From NCBI GenBank assembly GCA_964017045.1, contig OZ024796.1, positions 22,281,510-22,345,509 of the forward strand: a stretch of 64,000 nt of DNA, given 5' to 3'. The translations under genes and the position numbers were made by a program. The notes beneath the pieces were generated by a model that worked only from the letters and a program-made list of their open reading frames with translations, was not told the DNA's origin and did no database searches. Shown piece by piece: positions 12,153-22,456 of this stretch. Every line of letters begins with the position of its first letter. The first letter of the stretch is position 1. Source of the stretch: Omphiscola glabra. Taxonomy: Eukaryota; Mollusca; Gastropoda; Lymnaeidae.

Positions 12153-12835
12153 TGTAGGCTGTTGACATTCAGCACAGTAAAATTGTTTCAAAAATGAACC
12201 GTGTATTGTATTGTAAGAAAGCATAACATATATTATACATAACATATTGTGTTATAGCAGAGTTGCGTTCTATAAAATCACTTGGCATCAGCGACATAAC
12301 ATTTTATTACATCTGTCTCACTACAGCAAGCCTCCAGCTGGTAGCGTCACGACATTCTCTTACACACCCCATTTTGTTATATTATTATTACAGAGTGTGT
12401 TCGTTTGGTTTGGGTATTTTGTAGGTGGGAGGTTATAGTTTGTATTGAGGGGGTTGGGAGTGGTGTGGGGGGAGAATAGACATATTTTACAATTTCTTCT
12501 GTATAATCTTTCCATACTATGCCATAAACCGGCCGCTGTCCTTCTCCGAATCCTCGTCAGCGTACATCAATTGTCCGCACGTCATGGCCCAGCTAGTGTT
12601 TCAACGGGTCGTCTTCTTTAGATAGTCGCCATTCCACGCCACCATCTAGTGCGAATAATACGCCCGGTGCAGTGGATTCTACGTGTTCAAATCCCCAGGC
12701 ATGACGAGCTCCCCCCCCCCCAAACAGTCAGCCCCCCCCCTATTTTTTTCCACCCGTACTATCTCCTTGACAATCAGATTTGTGTCAACCGACGTGTCTA
12801 ACAGAGCAAGGCAACAAAACTCGCGGCTTTGTTAG
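12153..12835. other. spacer with poly-C tracts, no gene seen
   Basis: Unique sequence with poly-C tracts near 12712 and 12734. A short GTTCAAATCCCC near 12690 resembles a tRNA B-box, but no matching A-box spacing or cloverleaf was found. Confidence 0.5.
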
Positions 12836-13046
12836 ACCCAATGTCCTTATGTTAGACCAATTTCCTTATGTTAGACCCAATGTCCTTATGTTAGACCAAT
12901 GTCCCTATGTTAGACCCAATGTTAGACCCAATGTCCTTATGTTAGACCCACTGCCCTCGGTTATGTTAGACCCACTGCCCTCGGTTATGTTAGACCCACT
13001 GCCCTCGGTTATGTTAGACCCACTGCCCTCGGTTATGTTAGACTCA
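12836..13046. repeat. 19/24-bp minisatellite
   Basis: Units ATGTTAGACCCAATGTCCTT (19-20 bp) change at about 12940 into a 24-bp unit ATGTTAGACCCACTGCCCTC plus GGTT, four copies. Confidence 0.9.
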
Positions 13047-13419
13047 TAAGTTCTCCAACATATTGGCCGCGAAATAACTCAGGACCTTCGTGGTGTATCA
13101 TGATTTCATGACTTGAAAACTCCAGCGGTTTTTCATGATTGTCACGGTTGTCGTCAAGCTAGTTTCTCTTGGATTGCCTTTTGCGGTCTTTCCACCTGTG
13201 GGTTTTATCTCTACCACATGTATTTGCAGCATTAGACCCTATGCAAAAATTAAGTTTGAAGACAATTAAGTTAATTTTATAATTTACGGATAAAAACGTT
13301 GTAAAAATTCTACGGGGGAAAAATCGATTTGGTGAGGTCAGTCTGTAATTTGCAGTCATTCATTTATGGAATCTCTTATATATTATATATTTCGCTTCTG
13401 GTGCGTCCTGCTTCCTCTT

Positions 13420-13449
13420 CAACCCCCCCCCCCCCCACACACACACACC
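13420..13449. repeat. poly-C followed by (AC)n
   Basis: Thirteen or more C followed by five or six AC steps. Confidence 0.9.
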
Positions 13450-13623
13450 AACCCCACATGTTTTATATCAGTAGTACTGAGTGAAAAAAACAAGGCTGTC
13501 AGACAGAGAGCTTCATGCGTGACATCCGAACTCCGATACACAGGTTGTTGTTGTTTTCTTTCTTTAGGGAGAGGCGACTATTATTCGGTGTGGTTATTGT
13601 TCTTGTTCCTCTGTCACACAGCG

Positions 13624-13690
13624 GGCTGCGTGCGTACAGCGTGCGTACTACGTGCGTACAACGTGCGTACAGCTTGCGTACAACGTCATC
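13624..13690. repeat. 10-11-bp CGTGCGTACA repeat
   Basis: Six copies of GTGCGTACAGC or GTGCGTACAAC. CpG-rich compared with the surroundings. Confidence 0.88.
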
Positions 13691-14036
13691 TCTATTCCGG
13701 GATCCGGCTACTGCCTTTCCTATACTTGGTTTTTTTTCTCTCTTGACATGACACAAACGGTTGACGAAGACAACGAAGTCTCACTGCGACACGGGGCAGT
13801 CGATTGTGTTGCCTATTATAGAAAATGAAAAGTTAACTCTTTGTAACACTTGGACCTACCGGGTATTTTCTCAAAAAAATCCGGACGCGGTGTTAAAAAG
13901 TTGCACTCTTGTAAGCCCTGGTATGCGAAATAATTTCAAAAATGGCGTCATGTTTTAGTCAATGGAATAAAAAAAAAACAACTGTGTATTGAATTGTAGG
14001 TCATTAAGAATGTGTCACTAATCTGTAAGACCAAAC

Positions 14037-14932
14037 CTTCCCCTCCTTACACTATTCCCCTGTAAAACTGAGCTTCCCTTTCTTAAACTATTCCCCTGTA
14101 AAACTAGTCTTCCCTTTCTTAAACTATTCCCCTGTAAAACTAAGCTTCCCTTTCTTAAACTATTCCCCTGTAAAACTAGTCTTCCCTTTCTTAGACTATT
14201 CCCCTGTAAAACTAGGCTTCCCTTTCTTAAACTATTCCCCTGTAAAACTGGGCTTCCCTTTCTTAAACTATTCCCCAGTAAAACTAGTCTTCCCTTTCTT
14301 AAACTATTCCCCTGTAAAACTAGTCTTCCCTTTCTTAAACTATTCCCCTGTAAAACTGGGTTTCCCTTTCTTAAACTATTCCCCTGTAAAACTAGTCTTC
14401 CCTTTCTTAAACTATTCCCCTGTAAAACTAGTCTTCCCTTTCTTAAACTATTCCCCTGTAAAACTAAGCTTCCCTTTCTTAAACTATTCCCCTGTAAAAC
14501 TAAGCTTCCCTTTCTTAAACTATTCCCCTGTAAAACTAGTCTTCCCTTTCTTAAACTATTCCCCTGTAAAACTGAGCTTCCCTTTCTTAAACTATTCCCC
14601 TGTAAAACTGAGCTTCCCCTCCTTAAACTATTCCCCTGTAAAACTGGGCTTCCCTTTCTTAAACTATTCCCCTGTAAAACTAGTCTTCCCTTTCTTAAAC
14701 TATTCCCCAGTAAAACTAAGGTTCCCTTTCTTAAACTATTCCCCTGTAAAACTAGTCTTCCCTTTCTTAAACTATTCCCCTGTAAAACTGAGCTTCCCCT
14801 CCTTAAACTATTCCCCTGTAAAACTGGGCTTCCCTTTCTTAAACTATTCCCCTGTAAAACTAGTCTTCCCTTTCTTAAACTATTCCCCTGTAAAACTAGT
14901 CTTCCCTTTCTTAAACTATTTTCCTATACGAC
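14037..14932. repeat. 36-bp minisatellite, about 25 copies
   Basis: Unit TTCCCTTTCTTAAACTATT plus CCCCTGTAAAACTAGTC, 36 bp (for example 14341 and 14377). The junction alternates CTAGTC, CTAAGC, CTGAGC and CTGGGC, and a larger block (about 14555-14700 against 14735-14880) appears duplicated. Confidence 0.96.
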
Positions 14933-15415
14933 TAAGCCAACCTGTCACCACTCCCCCCCCCCCACCCCTCTTTTCAAGATAAATGCGTCCAGTTATTGCG
15001 TCTCTCCTTTGTGACCTTGACCTATCTGATAAAAAAAATCTGCTGTGGCCAGACTCTCATCTCGGACTCGTGCGGTGCACGTGAGTCTGCGATTCATGAC
15101 GCTAATATGTACAATAAATGCGTCATGTTTACTTGTGTGAGTGGGTTGGTGTGTGTGGGTGGGGCAAGCGTGTGGGGGCGGGGGTGCAAGACAAAATCAG
15201 GCAAATAAGGTCATTATCGCTATTATCGTTTAGTTGTATCTAGGAGGACCCTGATAAAAGTGACAAGATGACCTTGATATTAGTGCCACGGGACAAGGGC
15301 AAATAGGTGCCCATATTGACAGATTGCAATGAAGATACCCGGGGTGACAGGGACACAAAAATAAATGATTGAGAACAAGAGAAGAGAATGTGGACGCTAA
15401 ATGATGATGGACAAC
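14933..15415. other. spacer, no gene seen
   Basis: Unique sequence with a poly-C tract at about 14955. The frames present are short and without recognisable domains. Confidence 0.5.
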
Positions 15416-15417
15416 AA

Positions 15418-15602
15418 AAATGATTAAATCTACTTCCGTCTCACACAACAATGATTAACTCTACTCCCGTCTCACACAAAAATGATTGAATCTACTTCCG
15501 TCTCACACAAAAGGATTGAATCTACTTCCGTCTCACACAACAATGATTGAATCTACTTCCGTCTCACACAAAAATGTTTGAATCTACTTCCGTCTCACCA
15601 GG
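15418..15602. repeat. about 30-bp minisatellite, six copies
   Basis: Unit TGATTGAATCTACTTCCGTC plus TCACACAA(C/A)AA. Confidence 0.9.
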
Positions 15603-15708
15603 ACTCCGCGCGGTTTTCTCAAAAGTTATTGGCTCCCATTGAACATTTGCTTATCAGTTTTCTCGGCTTTTTAACAATGAAAATGATTATATTTCAAGCC
15701 AAAACAGA

Positions 15709-15790
15709 TGTACCGTGTGTCGGTATGAGATGTACCAATTGTCGGTATGAAATGTACCGTGTGTCATTATGAGATTACCGTATGTCATGT
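15709..15790. repeat. 25-bp repeat, three to four copies
   Basis: GTACCGTGTGTCGGTATGAGA repeats with increasing decay to CCGTATGTCATG. Confidence 0.75.
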
Positions 15791-16287
15791 TCCGTATATA
15801 TCAGCATAAGGTGAACTTCTCACCACCTTCTGTAAACCGTGCGCCTGCTTCACTAATCACCGTCCCGTGTGTCGTCACGTGTACATGACATGTACGCGAC
15901 CTAAACGTGGGACCGTACGCTGTACGGACATATTTTCCTGTGTTTCCCACACCAGCCGTCTGACAAGATAAGCCGGACTGACATTCCCTGGTATCATGCT
16001 ACAATGATGGCTCCGATCAATCCCCACATCAAGCTCCGGCGCTCATAATGCAAGGTCCATTAAAGGATTAACTCCCCACCAGCGACAACCTTTCCTGGTA
16101 GGGTAGACATGGCCTTATTGTCTGGGGACATTTGTCTGGAGTCAGTGGCTAACCCTGGCATTGTTACGGTGAACGGCTGGGAACTCGATCTCTGTCTTTG
16201 TGGCCTGGTTCTCCAATGGTATATTACCTCTCTACAGTTGGACGTAGACTAGACTATAACAAATGTGTCCCTATGTCTATGTACCGT
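15791..16287. other. spacer, no gene seen
   Basis: Unique sequence. No exon, transposon end or RNA gene was recognised. Confidence 0.5.
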
Positions 16288-16296
16288 GTTATTTCT

Positions 16297-16596
16297 GGTT
16301 ACCGGAAATTTGATCGAAAGAAATTTCGTCGACGGAAAATTGATCGACGGTAATTTGATCGAACGGAAATTTGGTCGAATCTTTTTTTCAGTCGAGACGT
16401 TAAAATTTTCGTCAAATTTCTTTTTGAACGCACTATACTATATAGTAAAACAAAATAATGCGTTCAAAAAATAAATTTGACGCACAATTTTAACGTATAA
16501 ATAAAAAAAAGGATTCCACCAAATTTCCGTTCGATCAAATTTCCGTCGATCAATTTTCCGTCGACCAAATTTCTTTCGATCAAATTTCCGGATACG
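16297..16596. mobile_element. 300-bp foldback element with 9-bp target duplication
   Basis: Two arms of well over 100 bp are near-perfect inverted copies. Left: CCGGAAATTTGATCGAAAG from 16302, then GTCGACGGAAAATTGATCG. Right: the reverse complement ending CCGG at 16591. The arms contain internal repeats of GATCGAACGGAAATTTG. The loop is about 16434-16450 around ACTATACTATATAGTA. The direct repeat GTTATTTCT flanks it at 16288-16296 and 16597-16605. A 9-bp duplication plus long inverted arms is what Mutator-like (MULE) foldbacks show, so that class is inferred. No transposase is encoded. Confidence 0.85.
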
Positions 16597-16865
16597 GTTA
16601 TTTCTAGCTGGGAATTGTGAAATGCTTGTTCGATGGGGGTTTTTCCCCGCTTTCTTTTTATAAGCACCAATGGTTAATAGTGTCCGGTAAAATGTGACGT
16701 AGACATTCGCGTCACTAATACTCATTAAAAAAAATATATATATATAAAAGTTTCAAGAATGTCAAGGTCACGTTCTATGTTCATTCCTCGGATATTAGCT
16801 GTAAAAAGAATTTTTTTTTTTTTAAACACGCATGTGACCCTAGGCAACTCATGACACCCCAACCA

Positions 16866-17066
16866 CTGCACTGAACCTCCAACCACCACATGGAACCACC
16901 AACCACCACATGGAACCACCAACCACCACATGGAACCACCAACCACCACATGGAACCACCAACCACCACATGGAACCAGCCAACCACCACATGGAACCAC
17001 CAACCACCACATGGAACCAGCCAACCACCACATGGAACCACCAACCACCACATGGAACCAGCCAAC
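16866..17066. repeat. 20-bp minisatellite AACCACCAACCACCACATGG
   Basis: About ten copies, some of 21 bp (CAGCC junction). The Trp/Gly/Val-rich frames on the minus strand and Pro/His/Thr-rich frames on the plus strand are repeat translations in several overlapping frames. Confidence 0.94.
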
Positions 17067-17850
17067 AACGTCGCCGAAAACCACAGGAAACCACGTATGC
17101 CCACCAAGACGAGCTGCTCCACCACTCATCTCCAAGAGGTCTGATCCCTTGCCTACGCACCCTGTAATGGTTGTGGTCGCACTGTTTGTTGTTTGGAACT
17201 GTTCACCCGATCTGGTCCGACTCGCTTCCGAACCGCAGCATTTCACGAACAAATCTGAACAAAAATCGTGTTGGCCTATTGCGTGGAATCAGCTGCGAGA
17301 CCGCCACAATTTGCTGCAAGCGACACGTTTCTTCCCATCGTTTGCGCGGTATCCACCCCCCACCCCCCAAGCTGTGAGTAACACCGACATGAGAGACATG
17401 AGAGGCATGAGAGATTGGTGGCCGTTATTTGATCTTGGGAGGAGTGTGCAGAATCAAAATAACAAACCAATTAACATTCTTCTTCTTTTTTAACGTTAAC
17501 TTGGCGCAATTCTTTTGGGGTTTTTTTTTTTTTTTTTAGAAGCAAAAATTCGCTCTAAGTTTTAACCAACAGTTATTTTATTTTTATTATTTACTTTTTT
17601 TTGTGGGTGTGTGTGGGTGGGGAAGGGGTGGGGGTATTGAATTATATTTTTTTTTATTGACTGTTTTTTTTATTTACAGATAATTTCAAACATAACATCC
17701 CCAAAGTTTCACATTAGTTGTGGAAATTTTAATAATTGAAACTTGAAGAAATCCCCCTCTCTTCGTTAGTTAAACGTGTGTTGTAGTTTTTTTATGGTTT
17801 TATTTCGGTTTTGTTTTGTTTGGGTTTTTTAAAAAATTAAATCCAGAAAA
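17067..17850. other. spacer, T-rich, no gene seen
   Basis: Unique sequence to about 17500, then T-rich tracts. Open frames exist but contain no recognisable domain and no convincing splice context. Confidence 0.5.
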
Positions 17851-17854
17851 ACGC

Positions 17855-18122
17855 TGCAGGCTCAAGGTTTGACCTTGTGATAGATAGTCCGAGATGTCGT
17901 TATACAGGCTCGCGGTTTGACCTTGTGATAGTCCGAGATGTCGTTATACAGGCTCGCGGTTTGACCTTGTGATAGTCCGAGATGTCGTTATACAGGCTCG
18001 CGGTTTGACCTTGTGATAGTCCGAGATGTCGTTATACAGGCTCGCGGTTTGACCTTGTGATAGTCCGAGATGTCGTTATACAGGCTCGCGGTTTGACCTT
18101 GTGATAGTCCGAGATGTCGTTT
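17855..18122. repeat. 44-bp minisatellite, six copies
   Basis: GGCTCGCGGTTTGACCTTGT recurs every 44 bp (17907, 17951, 17995 and on). The first copy is diverged (GGCTCAAGG, and TAGATAGT). Confidence 0.94.
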
Positions 18123-19383
18123 CAAAATTTCAAAGAGCTTGACTTGTCCGTTAGTTGTATAAGTGAAACAGACATAAAATGATAAAGCTGTGTTTTCAAG
18201 ATGTCTCAGTTTATCTCTCGCTCAATTGATTACAGCTTAGTCCAACGGGTCGAACGTTTTGTTTTGTTGTTTTTTTTTGGTTTATTTTTTTGGATGAGTT
18301 ATTTTGGTCGGTTGTTTCGTTCCCATGAACTTATGATTATTTTATGATCAGCCCGTAGCCCTATTTCAGTTGGCCTTGACATCTTGGCCCTTTGTCTCTC
18401 TTCTCCCACCTTATGAAAATACTGCGTGCCCACGGGCCCGTCATTCCCCGCCCCATCTGAAGTGGCTCCCAGCGCCCACATACAACTGACACCCAGGCCT
18501 AAGTGAAGTGTAACTGGAGCGACGGCTTTGCTGGGAAATGCGATGTTGTTTGGTGAAGTCCGCCCGATGGTTTAGAGCTATGTTTAACGTAAATATGGGG
18601 GGCAAAGGAAGGAATGTTGGCATTTTATTTGTGCCCCAGGACCCACCGTTGGTCCCAAGTGTGTGCAGGAAATGTACACCTAGGGCTAGACTCCTCTTGT
18701 GTGATACCCGACACAAGCCGGTATCAGGGGGAGCTTAATCGCGATTGGTCTTTTGAATCTGTCTCAGATAACTTTCTGTCTAAGGATCGACCTGAAACTC
18801 TCATCGTTTTATTAATATAACTTCGTTACATCAATAGCCCCACCCAAACTGACGCGACCGTTTGATACATCTCAGTTTAGGGAGGGAATGGGGGAAGCGG
18901 GCCTGGGAGTACACGTTTTGCCCTTTTAATCCCTAACATTCCACTGAAGTTACGTCCACGTCCAGAGCACGTGCGTTTCTTTCTAGATTTATCTGTTGTC
19001 TTGATCTAGGCAGGTCGTGGCTTTAGCCCCACGTCTCTAAACTGGCTTTTTTGATGAATGCGCGTGGGTTGGGTTGTGATTCGTATATTTGAAAAACTGT
19101 TACTCAATGTACGCGCGGTGCGTTTCCGTGGGCTGCTGGGGAAATGGTTTCAAAAGTTGCTGGTAGAAATTATTGAAATAAACATGGCGAGCAGACCGAA
19201 AACTACAAATAGCTTTGAACAATCACGCAGCAGGCCACATTTTAATTTTAAAAAAGTATTTTATTACAATTTCACACGATTTTTTAAAAAAAAAAGATAT
19301 TTGAAATATCTTTGATCCAACATTTATCTGGCCTCCGCGCTGATCCTAGTGAGCTCAAATTTGGCGCACAGATTGGACTGTCC
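18123..19383. other. spacer, no gene seen
   Basis: Mostly unique sequence. Several frames of 60-90 codons overlap on both strands but none has a recognisable domain. An unrecognised upstream exon of the lipid kinase cannot be excluded here. Confidence 0.45.
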
Positions 19384-19400
19384 CAGTGGCGTAACTAGGA
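19384..19400 (+). mobile_element. orphan hAT-type terminus CAGTGGCGTAACTAGGA
   Basis: The sequence CAGTGGCGTAACTAGGA is a typical hAT end and is close to the CAGTGGCGTAGC ends of complete elements at 32354 and 35590. No matching inverted end was found within about 1 kb, so this is a remnant. Confidence 0.5.
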
Positions 19401-19910
19401 TAAGTGCCACACAGGGTGGACCGTCCCAACGATCCCCTCTAAGCTAGTGGACTGGCGACTATTTTCAATTTTGACCGACCCTATTTCAAAATATATGTTG
19501 TTGCCTCCCTGAATTTCATGGACTTACTGATTCGTAGTCACCCCACCCCCTTATTTTTTGTTATAGTCAACATCTGAGTTAGTATCACGTGTTGCTTCAT
19601 TGGCTCCTCCCTCATTTTCTCCAGATCACCTTCTGACTTCTCTCAACATTTTTTAAATGGCAAAAAGCTTTAAAATATACCTCAGCGAATTATAGCAGAT
19701 TTAGTCTGTCAATGTTTGATCTTCACTAAGTCTTTTTTTTCCCCGCCTCTAGCAACGTGCCGTCTGCTGAAATGTTTCCCCGAACTATCAAACTGTCCAG
19801 TTACTCGGCTCCAGTAATCAGCAATGGCTCCTGGAATGTCTTTTGATAAATAATGGATATGGTTTTTTTTAAAGCACAAATATTTGCAAAAGAACAGTAA
19901 ATATAACCAC

Positions 19911-20118
19911 AAAGCCATGTTCTATTAGAAACATTCAATCCACTTCTAATGTGAGCCATGTTCTATTAGAAACATTCAATCCATTTCTAATGTGAGCCAT
20001 GTTCTATTAGAAACATTCAATCCATTTCTAATGTGAGCCATGTTGTATTAGAAACATTCAATCCATTTCTAATGTGAGCCATGTTCTATTAGAAACATTC
20101 AATCCATTTCTAATGTGT
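19911..20118. repeat. 41-bp minisatellite, five copies
   Basis: AGCCATGTTCTATTAGAAAC plus ATTCAATCCATTTCTAATGTG, 41 bp (19953, 19994). Confidence 0.94.
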
Positions 20119-20177
20119 CAGTTTTAACCAAATATTTATCATTATTGACATTCATCCCCATGTGTTTATGCATTCTC

Positions 20178-20262
20178 TCTATTGTGATAGAACACACAGC
20201 CCCGCTATTGTGATAGAACACACAGCCCCACTATTGTGATAGAACACACAGCCCCACCCCAC
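20178..20262. repeat. 24-25-bp repeat, three copies
   Basis: CTATTGTGATAGAACACACA plus GCCCC repeated, ending in a CCCCACACAC tract. Confidence 0.88.
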
Positions 20263-20296
20263 CCCCCACACACACACTTTGTTCTTGTTAACACGG

Positions 20297-20810
20297 AACG
20301 ACCCCAACCCTGGATTTCTGAAACATCTTAATCCCAACCCTGGATTTCTGAAACATCTAAATTCCAACCCTGGATTTCTGAAAAATCTAAATCCCAACCC
20401 TCGATTTCTGAAACATCTAAATCCCAACCCTGTATTTCTGAAACATCTAAATCCCAACCCTGGATTTATGAAACATCTAAATCCCAACCCTGGATTTCTG
20501 AAACATCTAAATCACAACCCTGAATTTCTGAAACATCTAAATCACAACCCTGGATTTCTGAAAAATCTAAATCCCAACCCTCGATTTCTGAAACATCTAA
20601 ATCCCAACCCTGAATTTCTGAAACATCTAAATCCCAACCCTGGATTTCTGAAACATCTAAATCCCAACCCTGGATTTCTGAAACATCTAAATCACAACCC
20701 TGAATTTCTGAAACATCTAAATCACAACCCTGGATTTCTGAAACATCTAAATCCCAACCCTGAATTTCTGAAACATCTAAATCCCAACCCTTATATCTGA
20801 AACATCTGAA
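20297..20810. repeat. 30-bp minisatellite, 17 copies, open on both strands
   Basis: Unit AACCCTGGATTTCTGAAACA plus TCTAAATCCC. The length of ten codons leaves frames open on both strands (NPGFLKHLNP on +, GWDLDVSEIQ on -). Variant order (GGA, CGA, GTA, GAA; CCC or CAC) repeats in a block: about 20510-20640 resembles 20690-20770. No start context, splice sites or flanking coding sequence were found, so it is treated as non-coding. Confidence 0.94.
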
Positions 20811-21800
20811 TCCCCCCTCCACCCCTGCAACTGACGATGTGCCGTCATTTCGTCTCAACCTGATTGGAGCTCACGGCAGGTGTCTTAGCCGTGAGCGCGA
20901 TCCAACGCCAGTTAACGACGGAGCCTTTTTGGAAATCCAAACGAAAAGGCATTTTATTAGAGAGGGGGGGGGGGGGGAATGCGCGTCTATTTAACTCAAT
21001 AAGATAATGCCAGGGCGGAATCTTCACCTTAAAGCTTATATGACCGTGTCCATTATCTTACCCCACACCTGTTATTCGGTCAGCGAAAGCCAGAGAAACT
21101 CATTGGATGTGAGCACACAGTTATGTCTTGTAGCTACGGCAGTAATCCCCCGCACCCACCCATGCCGCCCCCCTCCAGCACTTAGACCCCCACCCGCTCG
21201 CTCTACAACGATGATGATGATGTGCTTCTGTAGACGTTGGCGATGAAATGAGCAAAATGGTTTTCACACATTCCTTTGATCCCATCTCTCAACACGTGAC
21301 TGTGACTGCATTACCACGTCTTACGGCCAGGCAGCTTCAGTCGGCTTTTTACTTTCTTCATTATCTTATTATCAGTATCATCGCATTGCTTTCTCTAATC
21401 ACAACCCCCTCCCCCAACCCCCCCCCCCCCCCGTTCTGTTTTTCCCACCCATCACTGTTTAAATTGTTGCTTTGTTTCCAACAATGCTCATTGATTTGTG
21501 TGTGTGTGTTGGTATTTCAGCAAAGCCTTTTTTTTTTCTTATTCAGTCTTCTTAAATTATTTATTTTTTTCCTTTGTCCATTAGATTCTTAATATAACCC
21601 TTTTCATTTTTCGATTTATATTTAAAATATTTTCGTCTGTCCTCCCATTCATAAAGCAATTTTTTATTTTTTATTATTATAATTACCGTTACTTTTTTTT
21701 ATTATTTATCTATATTTCATTCATTTTTTTTTTAATGATGAGCTTTCTTAAAGTATTCACAAAACAGTATAGTATCCACATTTGGCCAAGTCACTAATAT
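20811..21800. other. spacer, no gene seen
   Basis: Unique sequence with a poly-G tract at 20967, a poly-C tract at 21419 and T-rich DNA from 21520. No exon was recognised. Confidence 0.5.
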
Positions 21801-21804
21801 CTAT

Positions 21805-21951
21805 AGAAACTTCGGCTAATGTGCTTCTGTGGTCCCCTTATTGGGAGTCACTTCCCTTTGTTTATGATAGATTTAGGGTTCGGGTTAGGGTGAGCGATAG
21901 AGGGACCAGTAGCGTGCATTTACCGAAACTTCAAGTTTAGAAAAGGGACGA
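21805..21951. mobile_element. miniature inverted-repeat element with TTAGGG-like core
   Basis: The left end AACTTCGGCTAATGTGCTT (about 21809) is the approximate inverse of the right end GCATTTACCGAAACTT (about 21936-21951). Inside lie GGTCCCC and GGGACC partners and the core TTTAGGGTTCGGGTTAGGG at about 21875. A close core and the same CATTTACCGAA end occur in the element at 44480. No target duplication was resolved. Confidence 0.6.
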
Positions 21952-22072
21952 AATCGAGCATCTCCTCGCGGCGTATAAAATTGTAATTATGGTCACTATT
22001 GAGATATTTTTTTAACTCGGAAGAATTATAAAATAATAATTTCGACATGACCGACTTACTCATATGGAGTGT

Positions 22073-22175
22073 TGTGACGTTCACAACAAATACTGGTGAC
22101 AGTATAACAACAAAAATGTGTGACGTTCACAGCAAATACTGGTGACACTATAACAACAAAAATGTGTAACGCTCA
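22073..22175. repeat. 46-bp repeat, two to three copies
   Basis: TGTGACGTTCACAACAAATA plus CTGGTGACAGTATAACAACAAAAA, just upstream of the poly-T tract before the first recognised lipid-kinase exon. Confidence 0.85.
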
Positions 22176-22235
22176 CAACAAAACAAATGTTGATCTTTTT
22201 TTTTTTTTTTTTTTTTTTTTGTGTTCTTATTTCAG

Positions 22236-22456
22236 AGTCCTCATAGTTGGCGGAGATGGTTTCTACTCGGAGGTGGTCACGGCCTTGGTTCTCAGACAGC
22301 AGCAGGCCAACGGTATCGATGCTGATGACCCCGAGGCTACCCTGACACCGTTGACTTTTCCAGTCGGCATTATTCCTGGTGGATCTGGAAACTACGTCAC
22401 TAAGTACTTACATGGCTCCACAGACCCCGTCACTGCCGCCATTAAAATTGTTTTGG
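22236..22456 (+). CDS. lipid kinase exon a: nucleotide-binding loop
   Basis: The acceptor TTCTTATTTCAG ends at 22235 after a long poly-T tract. The donor GTGAGAG begins at 22457. The exon opens with the third base of a split codon and ends with the first base of a Gly codon. It holds GGDG, the conserved nucleotide loop, and GIIPGGSGN. Between them an insert (QQQANGIDADDPEATLTP) gives an acidic loop of a length I do not associate with vertebrate ceramide kinases. The ATG found upstream of 22236 in the same frame lies in the intron and is not the start. Confidence 0.85.

Noticed and set aside
12660..12705. tRNA or tRNA-derived SINE
   Set aside because: Only a B-box-like GTTCAAATCCC is present; no A-box at the right distance and no foldable acceptor stem.
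16725..17252. 175-codon Trp/Val/Gly-rich membrane protein on the minus strand
   Set aside because: It is the translation of the 20-bp ACCACCAACCACCACATGG array; overlapping frames on both strands are equally open.
22120..22235. ATG and Phe-rich leader in front of the lipid kinase exon
   Set aside because: The Phe run is the poly-T tract of a splice acceptor; the family has a PH domain and more kinase sequence before this point, not a poly-Phe start.
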